Assembly (NCBI RefSeq): GCF_003490595.1
Contig: NZ_QQGY01000008.1
Span: forward strand, 41,425 to 105,424
Direction: 5' to 3'
DNA from: Haemophilus haemolyticus_L
GTDB lineage: Bacteria; Pseudomonadota; Gammaproteobacteria; Enterobacterales; Pasteurellaceae
DNA length: 64,000 nucleotides
Position numbers and translations under genes: made by a program
Part shown: one piece after another, positions 28,366-36,095 of the stretch
Numbering within the stretch: position 1 is the first letter of the stretch
How the letters are laid out: every line of letters begins with the position of its first letter
Notes under the pieces: model-generated
What the model saw: the letters and a program-made list of their open reading frames with translations, nothing else
Database searches by the model: none
Told to the model about the DNA's origin: nothing

Positions 28366-28395
28366 GTATATACTTATTAAACATATAGTATATAC
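28366..28395. promoter_or_regulatory. Candidate VapBC operator
   Basis: Two copies of the 8-bp palindrome GTATATAC at 28366-28373 and 28388-28395, 22 bp centre to centre (two helical turns), just before the vapB ribosome site. Paired palindromes of this kind are typical for toxin-antitoxin autorepression. Confidence 0.65.
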
Positions 28396-28407
28396 AAGAG
28401 GGTAAAT

Positions 28408-28644
28408 ATGCTTGCTAAAGTGTTTCAAAGTGGTAACAGCCAAGCTGTTCGGATCCCGATGGACTTTCGTTTTGACGTCGATACCGTAGAAATTTTCCGA
28501 AAGGAAAATGGGGATGTGGTATTACGCCCAGTTTCTAAAAAAACAGATGATTTTCTTGCGTTATTTGAAGGATTTGATGAGACCTTTATTCAAGCACTTG
28601 AAGCGCGTGATGATTTACCGCCTCAGGAGCGAGAAAATTTATGA
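28408..28644 (+). CDS. vapB: VapB antitoxin (AbrB/MazE-type)
   Basis: 78 residues. The N-terminal SpoVT/AbrB-type DNA-binding fold (MLAKVFQSGNSQAVRIPMDFRF) is followed by a C-terminal tail that wraps the toxin (DDFLALFEGFDETFIQAL). It neutralises VapC and represses the operon. The stop overlaps the vapC start (ATGA). I identify the pair with the vapBC-1 locus of H. influenzae, next to gloA. Confidence 0.93.
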   Translation: MLAKVFQSGNSQAVRIPMDFRFDVDTVEIFRKENGDVVLRPVSKKTDDFLALFEGFDETFIQALEARDDLPPQERENL

Positions 28645-29045
28645 TTTATATGTTAGACACCAATATCATTATTTATTTAATGAAAAATCGCCCCAAAATT
28701 GTTGCCGAACGAGTATCACAATTATTGCCTAATGATCGCTTAGTTATGAGCTTTATTACTTATGCTGAACTTATTAAAGGCGCGTTTGGTAGTCAAAATT
28801 ATGAGCAATCAATACGAGCAATAGAATTACTTACTGAACGAGTGAATGTACTATATCCCAATAAACAAATCTGTTTACATTATGGCAAATGGGCAAATAC
28901 ACTCAAAAAACAAGGGCGACCTATCGGAAATAATGACCTATGGATTGCTTGCCACGCTTTGAGTTTAAATGCTGTTCTTATAACACATAATGTAAAAGAG
29001 TTTCAGCGTATTACAGATCTTCAGTGGCAAGATTGGACAAAATAG
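28641..29045 (+). CDS. vapC: VapC toxin, PIN-domain ribonuclease
   Basis: 134 residues, PIN fold. Acidic metal-binding residues D6 (YMLDTNII), E43 (TYAELIKG) and D99 (GNNDLWIA) are intact, so it should be active. Enterobacterial relatives cleave initiator tRNA in the anticodon stem-loop; whether this one does the same is inference. Translation starts inside the vapB stop. Confidence 0.94.
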   Translation: MIYMLDTNIIIYLMKNRPKIVAERVSQLLPNDRLVMSFITYAELIKGAFGSQNYEQSIRAIELLTERVNVLYPNKQICLHYGKWANTLKKQGRPIGNNDLWIACHALSLNAVLITHNVKEFQRITDLQWQDWTK

Positions 29046-29112
29046 ATAATTCTGATTTTTTATTTTACTTATGACATAATTCGCTCAACTCAACTAAAAA
29101 AGGATTAAACCA

Positions 29113-29520
29113 ATGCGAATTTTACACACTATGTTACGCGTGGGCGATTTAGATCGTTCAATCAAATTTTATCAAGATGTTTTAGGTATGCGTTTATTAC
29201 GCACCAGTGAAAACCCAGAATACAAATATACGCTGGCTTTTTTAGGTTACGAAGATGGCGAAAGTGCAGCAGAAATTGAATTAACATACAACTGGGGCGT
29301 AGATAAATATGAACATGGCACTGCATATGGACATATCGCTATCGGCGTGGATGATATTTATGCGACTTGTGAAGCCGTTCGTGCAAGCGGTGGTAACGTT
29401 ACTCGCGAAGCAGGGCCAGTTAAAGGTGGCTCAACCGTCATTGCTTTTGTTGAAGATCCAGATGGCTATAAAATTGAATTTATCGAAAATAAAAGCACTA
29501 AATCTGGTTTAGGCAACTAA
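29113..29520 (+). CDS. gloA: Glyoxalase I (lactoylglutathione lyase)
   Basis: 135 residues, vicinal oxygen chelate fold, nickel-type bacterial enzyme. Metal ligands H5 (RILHTMLRVGDL), E56 (AEIELTYNWG), H74 (YGHIAIGVDD) and E122 (KIEFIE) are present. It turns the methylglyoxal-glutathione adduct into lactoylglutathione. A hairpin terminator follows (29548-29573). Confidence 0.97.
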   Translation: MRILHTMLRVGDLDRSIKFYQDVLGMRLLRTSENPEYKYTLAFLGYEDGESAAEIELTYNWGVDKYEHGTAYGHIAIGVDDIYATCEAVRASGGNVTREAGPVKGGSTVIAFVEDPDGYKIEFIENKSTKSGLGN

Positions 29521-29547
29521 AGTGCGGTCCATTTTTATTGTATTTTT

Positions 29548-29573
29548 AATAACGTAGGGATTCCTACGTTATT
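29548..29573 (+). terminator. Terminator downstream of gloA
   Basis: Perfect 11-bp stem AATAACGTAGG / CCTACGTTATT with loop GATT, followed by a T-rich stretch; it ends about 20 bp before the rnt start. Confidence 0.85.
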
Positions 29574-29593
29574 TTATTTTTAAGAGATAGATT

Positions 29594-30283
29594 ATGTCCG
29601 ATTCTCAAGAAATCCCTTATCACAACCAATTAAAAAATCGCTTTCGTGGCTATTTCCCCGTCATTATTGATGTTGAAACAGCAGGTTTTGATGCAAAAAA
29701 AGATGCATTACTCGAACTGGCTGCCATCACATTAAAAATGGATGAAAACGGTTATTTGCATCCTGATCAGAAATGCCATTTTCATATCGAGCCTTTTGAA
29801 GGCGCAAATATTAATCCAGAATCCTTGAAATTTAATGGCATTGATATTCACAATCCATTACGTGGTGCGGTGTCTGAACTCGATGCAATCACGGGATTAT
29901 TTCAAATGGTACGTCGAGGACAAAAAGATGCAGATTGCCAACGTTCTATCATTGTGGCGCACAATGCAGCTTTTGACCAAAGTTTTGTGATGGCTGCCGC
30001 TGAACGTACCGGTGTAAAGCGTAATCCCTTCCACCCTTTTGGCATGTTTGACACGGCAAGTTTAGCAGGCTTAATGTTTGGTCAGACTGTTCTCGTTAAG
30101 GCCTGTCTTGCCGCTAAAATCCCGTTTGATGGGAAGCAAGCGCACTCTGCGTTATACGACACCGAACGCACGGCGGAATTATTCTGTTATATGGTCAATC
30201 ATTTAAAAGATTTAGGTGGCTTCCCACATATTGCTTCTGAACTAGAACAGGAAAAAACAACTGAAAAAGAGACCGCACTTTAA
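29594..30283 (+). CDS. rnt: Ribonuclease T
   Basis: 229 residues of the DEDDh exonuclease family. Catalytic motifs: DVETAGF (Exo I), AHNAAFDQSF (Exo II) and HSALYDTERTAELF (Exo III). It trims the 3' CCA ends of tRNA and matures 5S and 23S rRNA. The last codons run through an uptake signal (ETAL). Confidence 0.96.
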   Translation: MSDSQEIPYHNQLKNRFRGYFPVIIDVETAGFDAKKDALLELAAITLKMDENGYLHPDQKCHFHIEPFEGANINPESLKFNGIDIHNPLRGAVSELDAITGLFQMVRRGQKDADCQRSIIVAHNAAFDQSFVMAAAERTGVKRNPFHPFGMFDTASLAGLMFGQTVLVKACLAAKIPFDGKQAHSALYDTERTAELFCYMVNHLKDLGGFPHIASELEQEKTTEKETAL

Positions 30284-30357
30284 GAAAAATAAAAAAGTGG
30301 TTGCAATAGTTTTATTTTTCCAGTAGTTTAAAAGCAATTCTTATTTGGAGATAAAAA

Positions 30358-30402
30358 ATGAACATTATCCGTCGTCACCATCATCACCATTCAACTGAAT
30401 AA
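30358..30402 (+). CDS. Histidine-rich leader peptide of an attenuator
   Basis: The 14-codon ORF encodes MNIIRRHHHHHSTE with five consecutive histidine codons. GGAG lies 7 bases upstream of the ATG. It has the form of hisL-type leader peptides, where stalling on His codons prevents termination. It precedes a hairpin cascade and a transporter gene, and no his biosynthesis gene is near. Confidence 0.9.
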   Translation: MNIIRRHHHHHSTE

Positions 30403-30500
30403 TCTTTCAGGTTTTTGGTGTGCTTGGAAGATTTCTTCCGAGCTGACAGGATAATAAAAATCTTACCCCTCGGAAGGCAACTTTCGAGGGGTTTTGTTTT
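30385..30500 (+). promoter_or_regulatory. Histidine-responsive transcription attenuator
   Basis: Terminator hairpin 30466-30491 (CCCCTCGGAAG / CTTTCGAGGGG, loop GCAA) with a T-tract to 30500. The left arm (CTCGGAAG, 30469-30476) is exactly complementary to 30435-30442 (CTTCCGAG), which gives an antiterminator. That segment can instead pair with GCTTGGAAG (30422-30430) in a pause-type hairpin. An upstream stem can form between the end of the leader ORF (CACCA, 30385-30389) and TGGTG (30416-30420). Ribosome stalling on the His codons would mask the first arm and favour read-through. Confidence 0.8.
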
Positions 30501-30521
30501 ATTACAACACAGGAGTCATCA

Positions 30522-30566
30522 ATGCAACGACATCATCATTATTTATTCGACAATCAAAAATTTTAA
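30522..30566 (+). CDS. Second small histidine-containing ORF downstream of the attenuator
   Basis: 14 codons, MQRHHHYLFDNQKF, with AGGAG 6 bases before the ATG. It lies between the attenuator terminator and the transporter gene, so it is transcribed only on read-through. Three histidine codons in a row resemble the first leader, but no second terminator follows. Not recognised from any family. It could be a translational control element or a relic of a duplicated leader. Confidence 0.5.
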   Translation: MQRHHHYLFDNQKF

Positions 30567-30608
30567 AGTAAAGTATTCACCATTTAATAATTCACAAGGA
30601 AAAATACA

Positions 30609-31961
30609 ATGTTAACAAATCCCGTTGTTATTTCGATTATCGTTTTACTCGCACTAAGTTTGCTACGTATTAACGTGATTATTGCGTTAGTTATTGCCGC
30701 ACTCACTGCTGGAGTCTGTGGCGGTCTAGGTTTAAGCAAAACAATTGAAACCTTCACTGGAGGTTTAGGTGGCGGCGCAGAAGTCGCGATGAACTACGCA
30801 ATGCTTGGTGCATTCGCGATTGCGATTTCTAAATCAGGTATTACCGATTTAATTGCCTATAAGATCATCACTAAAATGAATAAAACACCAAGTTCCAGCA
30901 ATTTAACCTGGTTTAAATATTTAATTTTTGGTGTATTGGTATTATTCGCCATTTCTTCACAGAACTTACTTCCTGTACACATTGCTTTTATTCCGATTGT
31001 CGTGCCGCCGTTACTTTCTATTTTTAATCGTCTAAAAATAGACCGTCGCGCTGTAACCTGCGTACTTACATTTGGCTTAACCGCAACTTATATGTTACTT
31101 CCTGTCGGCTTTGGCAAAATCTTTATCGAAAGTATTTTGGTAAAAAATATCAATCAAGCTGGGGCTGCTCTAGGTTTACAAACAAATGTGGCTCAAGTAT
31201 CCCTCGCGATGTTATTGCCTGTAATTGGTATGATTTTAGGGTTGCTCACCGCAATATTCATCACTTATCGCAAACCAAGAGAATATGATGTAACTATTCA
31301 AGAGCCAACCACAAAAGAAATTGAAGCACACATCGCAAACATAAAACCAACACAAATTACTGCAAGTTTAATCGCCATTGTCGCGACCTTCGCGACACAA
31401 TTAGTCACAAGTTCAACGATCATTGGTGGTTTAATTGGCTTAATTATTTTCGCGCTATGTGGCATTTTCAAACTGAAAGAAAGTAACGATATCTTCCAAC
31501 AAGGTTTACGTTTAATGGCTATGATTGGATTTGTTATGATTGCGGCATCCGGTTTCGCTAATGTGATTAATGCCACAACGGGCGTAACAGATTTAGTTCA
31601 AAGCTTAAGTAATGGCGCGATTCAAAGTAAAGGTTTGGCCGCATTCTTAATGTTACTGGTCGGATTGTTGATTACAATGGGAATTGGTTCATCATTCTCA
31701 ACTGTACCAATCATTGCTTCTATCTACGTGCCACTTTGTTTATCTTTTGGTTTCTCTCCATTAGCCACTGTTTCAATCGTTGGTGTTGCGGCTGCATTAG
31801 GAGACGCTGGCTCCCCTGCATCTGACTCCACTTTAGGTCCAACATCAGGTTTAAATATGGATGGTAAACACGACCACATTTGGGACTCTGTTGTACCTAC
31901 CTTCCTACACTACAATATTCCATTATTAGCGTTTGGCTGGATTGCAGCAATGTACCTTTAA
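30609..31961 (+). CDS. YuiF-type transporter, probable histidine permease
   Basis: 450 residues, 11-12 membrane segments, of the Na+/H+ antiporter (NhaC-like, YuiF) family: opens MLTNPVVISIIVLLALSLLRINV; conserved features include SSQNLLPVHIAFIPIVVPPLL, SFSTVPIIASIYVPL and GDAGSPASDSTLGPTSGLN. The family label suggests an antiporter, but the upstream leader peptide with five His codons argues that its substrate is histidine; relatives behind such attenuators have been predicted as histidine transporters. AAGGA 8 bases before the ATG. Confidence 0.85.
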   Translation: MLTNPVVISIIVLLALSLLRINVIIALVIAALTAGVCGGLGLSKTIETFTGGLGGGAEVAMNYAMLGAFAIAISKSGITDLIAYKIITKMNKTPSSSNLTWFKYLIFGVLVLFAISSQNLLPVHIAFIPIVVPPLLSIFNRLKIDRRAVTCVLTFGLTATYMLLPVGFGKIFIESILVKNINQAGAALGLQTNVAQVSLAMLLPVIGMILGLLTAIFITYRKPREYDVTIQEPTTKEIEAHIANIKPTQITASLIAIVATFATQLVTSSTIIGGLIGLIIFALCGIFKLKESNDIFQQGLRLMAMIGFVMIAASGFANVINATTGVTDLVQSLSNGAIQSKGLAAFLMLLVGLLITMGIGSSFSTVPIIASIYVPLCLSFGFSPLATVSIVGVAAALGDAGSPASDSTLGPTSGLNMDGKHDHIWDSVVPTFLHYNIPLLAFGWIAAMYL

Positions 31962-31968
31962 CGATTAT

Positions 31969-31993
31969 AATCCCCCGAATTGGGGGATTTTTT
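31969..31993 (+). terminator. Terminator after the transporter gene, abutting the priC start
   Basis: AATCCCCC / GGGGGATT stem, 5-base loop, followed by TTTTTT. The T-run ends directly at the priC ATG (31994), and the only ribosome-binding-like sequence for priC (GGGGGA) lies inside the stem. Confidence 0.85.
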
Positions 31994-32578
31994 ATGACTG
32001 TTCAACAACTTATCCAACGCTTAGATCAAAAAGTTCAACAACTTTATCAGAGCAACTTGCCACAAGAAGAAAAAATCTTCGCCAAATTTGACCGCACTTT
32101 ATTTAGTGAAAACGGACAAACTGTTGCCTTTTATCTAAAGGAAATTAATCAAACGCTAGATAGAATAAAGGCATTAGAATCTAACGATCTTAATCACTAT
32201 AATTTTCTAGCAGAGCGTTTACTCGCCCAATGTTACGTTCTTTCAGAAGCCCTAACTCGCAAGAATACTCACCTAACAGCTCCCCAAACAACAACGAAAC
32301 AAACCATTCAAAAATCTCAACATAGCATTCATAAATTACCGCCAAGAGAACGGTTGGAAAAATACTATGAAGCATTAGAACGCTTGAATAAGCTTTATCA
32401 ACAACATAAAGATTTAGCGCAAGCAGAAAAAAATAATGATGAGAAAATACGTTATACGCAACTTGCGGAAAGCTATAAAAAACGCCAGCAAAAATGCCAA
32501 GAGGCAATAGATCTTTTAGAAGAATATTTGGTGTTTAAAGAAGAAATGGAAAACCGTGAAAACACGGAAAATAGATGA
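31994..32578 (+). CDS. priC: PriC-like primosomal replication protein
   Basis: 194 residues from ATG 31994 (MTVQQLIQRLDQKVQQ); longer readings start inside the upstream transporter gene and through its terminator. Almost all-helical, with the PriC features KFDRTLF near the N-terminus, ...FLAERLLAQ, and a Lys/Arg-rich second helical half starting LPPRERLEKYYEALERL. PriC helps reload DnaB at stalled forks. Sequence similarity in this family is weak, so the call rests on the order of these segments. Confidence 0.78.
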   Translation: MTVQQLIQRLDQKVQQLYQSNLPQEEKIFAKFDRTLFSENGQTVAFYLKEINQTLDRIKALESNDLNHYNFLAERLLAQCYVLSEALTRKNTHLTAPQTTTKQTIQKSQHSIHKLPPRERLEKYYEALERLNKLYQQHKDLAQAEKNNDEKIRYTQLAESYKKRQQKCQEAIDLLEEYLVFKEEMENRENTENR

Positions 32579-32590
32579 TGAGAAATAAAA

Positions 32591-32614
32591 AAACTAATTC
32601 TCTCGAATTAGTTA
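32591..32614 (-). terminator. Terminator of tRNA-Ser, facing priC
   Basis: Stem AACTAATTC / GAATTAGTT with a 4-base loop; T-run on the minus strand, so it mainly serves the tRNA-Ser transcript, though it can also act for priC. Confidence 0.7.
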
Positions 32615-32629
32615 ACTTTGAAAAGTTGA

Positions 32630-32719
32630 TGGCGGAGGAATAGGGATTCGAACCCTAGGAGGGCGTAAACCCTCGCCGGTTTTCAAGACCGGTGCCTTCA
32701 ACCACTCGACCATTCCTCC
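32630..32719 (-). tRNA. tRNA-Ser (anticodon TGA)
   Basis: 90 nt with encoded CCA, long variable arm (GAGGGTTTACGCCCTC), acceptor GGAGGAA/TTCCTCC, anticodon loop CTTGAAA giving anticodon TGA, T loop GTTCGAATC. A class II tRNA by its long variable arm. Confidence 0.96.
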
Positions 32720-32823
32720 GTGATTTAATGCGCACGCATAATACGTTTTTTGAGAAAGACCGTCAAGCAGAAATCATCTCGTTTTTATCAAGTGATTATT
32801 TTTACTGCACTCCAAAAATAAAA

Positions 32824-32855
32824 AGAATTGACGTAATAAACATCACGCCAATTCT
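32824..32855 (-). terminator. Terminator downstream of rne
   Basis: AGAATTG / CAATTCT outer stem with an inner CGT / ACG extension, 17 bp past the rne stop, with a T-rich tail on the minus strand. Confidence 0.7.
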
Positions 32856-32871
32856 AATTTTTTATTTTAGA

Positions 32872-35685
32872 TTACTCTGATTTTGCTCGGGTAGGCTCAG
32901 AATATACATGGCTAATCGCACAATGATGCCCTGCTGCCCCTTTACCGTAAAAATAATAGCGAGAATCTTGCCATTCAGTAATTGGGAAAGGTTCTGGCAT
33001 TTCATCACTTGCTTTCGCCAAAGTCATCTCTGCTTTTGTATGACTAACTGAAGAAATAGTACCTAAACGTCCATTAAACTCATAAGTACGAACAAAGGCT
33101 GGTTTATTTACAGTTTCAGGCTCATTTACAGCAATCGTTGCTTCAATAGACTCAACGGTTTCTTGAGGTTTATGAGAATTTAAACGATCTAAAGATTCTT
33201 GTACTTTTTTCTGTACAGATTCATTAGCTGGCTGAGTAATAAAATCTAATGCTGGTTTTACTTCAAGAGATTTTTCTTCAACCACAATCCCCATTGCTGG
33301 CGTGATAAAACCTTTTTTAGTTTTCTCTTGCTCGAGCAATTCATCCACAGATAAGAAATTATTTTCTTTCGGAATGTTCACTGTTGAATAGTCCACCCAA
33401 GCTTTTCCACTTGCCAATTCAGGTGAAGCCACTGCAGCAAATAATGGCATTGGCGATTTTGGCTCTTGATTACGGCGACGACGTTGATTATTCGCTGCAC
33501 GTAAATGACGTGGAGTGCGACGTTGACGATCTTGACGTTCAGAACGTTCTTGGTTTTGACGAACTGGTTTTTCATCATCTTGAACGGTTTGAACTTCGAT
33601 GACATCCACTTCTGGCATTTGTTCAACAATGCTTTCGTTATTTTCAACAGCCATCTCATTATCTTCAACGCGCACGCGTTTACGTAAATCACGACGTTGA
33701 CGGCGTTGAGTCACTTGCTCAGTTTTTTCATCCTGAGCCTCAAAAACCGGTGTAGAATTTACCGCACTTTCAGCGATACTTTCTTCCACTAAGTTACGGC
33801 GAGGACGGCGTTGATTACGCTCGCGGATATTACGAACTTGCTCTTCGGTTCTTTCCGTTTCGTTATTTTCAGAACGTGCTCGACGAGAAGTACGGCGATC
33901 CTGTGGACGACGTTGATTACGATTAGAATTGCGCGAAGTGCGGTTATTTTTTGGTTTATTTTCTTCGGATTCAGAAGCAAATAAACCTTTAATTTTCGCA
34001 ATAATTTTCGCTAACAAAGACGGTTCATTCGATTTACGCTCAACTGGAGTCGGGGCTGCTTCAGAAATAGAAAGCGCCACTGCCGCACTTTCAACTGCAG
34101 GTTGTTCAGCAACAACGGTTGTTTCCACATTACGAGAAACAAGAGATTCCTCGGTGCTTTCATCTTTCTCACAGTGAATTTTCGCTAAGTTATAGCTTAA
34201 TTCATTTACTTCTTCGCCATCGCGTAAGCGGAAAACGCTAAAGTGCGGTGTTTCCATTGCTTCATTTGGCGCAACAATGACATCTACATTGTGACGTTTT
34301 TCAATATTGCTTATTGCTTTACGTTTTTCGTTAAGAAGATAAGAAGCAATTTGTACTGGTACAATCGTATGCACTTGCTTGGTGTTTTCTTTTAACGCTT
34401 CTTCCTCGATTAAACGCAAGATAGATAAGGAAAGAGATTCATTATCACGCACTTTACCTGTTCCTTGACAACGAGGACAAATGTGATGTGAAGACTCACC
34501 TAATGAAGGACTTAAACGCTGACGTGACATTTCTAACAAACCGAAACGAGAAATGCGGCTAATTTGAATACGAGCACGATCTTGACGAACGGCATCACGA
34601 ATACGATTTTCCACTTCTCGTTGGTGACGAACTGGCGTCATATCAATGAAATCGATAACAACTAAACCACCTAAGTCACGCAAACGTAATTGACGCGCAA
34701 TTTCATCTGCCGCTTCAAGGTTAGTATTTAATGCCGTTTCTTCAATATCACCACCACGAGTAGAACGCGCGGAGTTAATATCAATAGCAGTTAAAGCTTC
34801 AGTTACATCAATAACGATTGAACCACCAGAAGGTAAACGCACTTCACGTTGGAATGCTGACTCGATTTGAGATTCGATCTGATAGTGGCTGAAAAGAGGT
34901 ACTTCGCCCTGATAAAGTTTCACGCGATTGATGAAATCAGGGCGAACAAGTTTGATATGCTCTTTTGCTTTTTCAAACACTTTCGGGCTATCAATAAGGA
35001 TCTCACCAATATCACGGCGCAAATAATCACGAATAGCACGAACAATTACATCACTTTCTTGATGAATCAAGAACGGTGCTGGACGATTTTGAGAGGCTTG
35101 TTTAATCGCTTCCCAATGGTGAAGTAAAACTTTTAAGTCCCACTGCAACTCTTCTGGAGATTTACCCACACCAGCAGTACGAACAATCAACCCCACGCCT
35201 TCAGGCACATCTAATGAACTTAATGCCTCTTTTAATTCAGTGCGCTCATCCCCTTCGATACGACGAGAGATCCCACCAGCACGCGGATTATTTGGCATAA
35301 TGACCAAATAACTCCCCGCAAGAGAAACGAAAGTGGTTAAGGCTGCGCCTTTGTTTCCGCGTTCTTCTTTATTAACTTGAACGATAACTTCTTGGCCTTC
35401 GCTCAAGATATCGCGAATATTCGGACGACCTTGGAAAACATAATCATCGGGAAAATATTCACGAGCAATTTCTTTTAATGGCAAAAAACCATGACGTTCT
35501 GCACCATAATCTACAAAAGCCGCTTCTAAGCTTGGCTCAACGCGAGTAATTTTCCCTTTGTAGATGTTCGCTTTTTTTTGCTCATGTCCTGGGCTTTCAA
35601 TATCCAAGTCAAATAAGCGCTGTCCGTCAACAAGCGCTACACGCAACTCTTCTTTTTGAGTCGCATTAATTAACATTCTTTTCAT
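32872..35685 (-). CDS. rne: Ribonuclease E
   Basis: 937 residues from ATG 35685 (MKRMLINATQKEELRVALVDGQ). Catalytic half: S1 domain (KANIYKGKITRVEPSLEAAFVDYG), RNase H-like and DNase I-like regions (VVIDFIDM with the catalytic aspartate, DINSARS), and the zinc-link CPRCQGTGKVR. The C-terminal half is Arg-rich and disordered (RNA-binding; scaffold for degradosome partners), ending with a conserved tail similar to E. coli. Main mRNA decay and rRNA/tRNA processing enzyme; partner of Hfq encoded nearby. Divergent from rluC as in E. coli. Confidence 0.97.
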   Translation of the reverse strand: MKRMLINATQKEELRVALVDGQRLFDLDIESPGHEQKKANIYKGKITRVEPSLEAAFVDYGAERHGFLPLKEIAREYFPDDYVFQGRPNIRDILSEGQEVIVQVNKEERGNKGAALTTFVSLAGSYLVIMPNNPRAGGISRRIEGDERTELKEALSSLDVPEGVGLIVRTAGVGKSPEELQWDLKVLLHHWEAIKQASQNRPAPFLIHQESDVIVRAIRDYLRRDIGEILIDSPKVFEKAKEHIKLVRPDFINRVKLYQGEVPLFSHYQIESQIESAFQREVRLPSGGSIVIDVTEALTAIDINSARSTRGGDIEETALNTNLEAADEIARQLRLRDLGGLVVIDFIDMTPVRHQREVENRIRDAVRQDRARIQISRISRFGLLEMSRQRLSPSLGESSHHICPRCQGTGKVRDNESLSLSILRLIEEEALKENTKQVHTIVPVQIASYLLNEKRKAISNIEKRHNVDVIVAPNEAMETPHFSVFRLRDGEEVNELSYNLAKIHCEKDESTEESLVSRNVETTVVAEQPAVESAAVALSISEAAPTPVERKSNEPSLLAKIIAKIKGLFASESEENKPKNNRTSRNSNRNQRRPQDRRTSRRARSENNETERTEEQVRNIRERNQRRPRRNLVEESIAESAVNSTPVFEAQDEKTEQVTQRRQRRDLRKRVRVEDNEMAVENNESIVEQMPEVDVIEVQTVQDDEKPVRQNQERSERQDRQRRTPRHLRAANNQRRRRNQEPKSPMPLFAAVASPELASGKAWVDYSTVNIPKENNFLSVDELLEQEKTKKGFITPAMGIVVEEKSLEVKPALDFITQPANESVQKKVQESLDRLNSHKPQETVESIEATIAVNEPETVNKPAFVRTYEFNGRLGTISSVSHTKAEMTLAKASDEMPEPFPITEWQDSRYYFYGKGAAGHHCAISHVYSEPTRAKSE

Positions 35686-36095
35686 TGTCAATTCTCTTAT
35701 TAAATATTTTAAAAGACCTCAAAATAAACCGCACTTTGCTTCGTTATCGACCTCGTGTTTCTCGCGCCAGTCAATCTCACGACTGTATGTTGCTGGGTGC
35801 ATTGATAACGTTATTAAGCATAAACGTTTGCCTTATAAAACAACGCGATATTCCGCACGCGTGCAAGCGGCTAATTTATTTTAAGAAAAATGTTGATTAT
35901 CAATGTCTTATGCCGATTGCCGCATTGAGTTTTCACCAACAAAACTTATCCTTTTTTACGCAAATTCTTAGGCGCAAAAAGACGCTCTATTATCCATAGA
36001 AAATGATTAATTAGCAAGGTGAATATTACGTTCATGGAGTTACGTTAAGAGTGCCTTTGTGATATGATTCTCGCCAATTTTCAAAAGGAAAAAAG
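35686..36095. promoter_or_regulatory. rne / rluC divergent region with a probable rne 5' UTR control element
   Basis: 410 bp without a gene. In E. coli the long rne leader folds into hairpins that RNase E itself senses. Here the minus-strand leader contains a closing stem GATAACG... (35804-35810 with 35742-35748) enclosing a smaller CAGTC/GACTG hairpin (35768-35785), a layout compatible with such an element. The right part should hold the rluC promoter; rluC has AAAAGGA before its ATG. Confidence 0.55.

Noticed and set aside
30415..30615. 66-residue ORF across the his attenuator
   Set aside because: It runs through the terminator hairpin and the second mini-ORF, has no ribosome site, and is explained by the regulatory structure.
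31880..32578. 232-residue version of priC
   Set aside because: Its first 38 codons overlap the transporter gene and the terminator hairpin.
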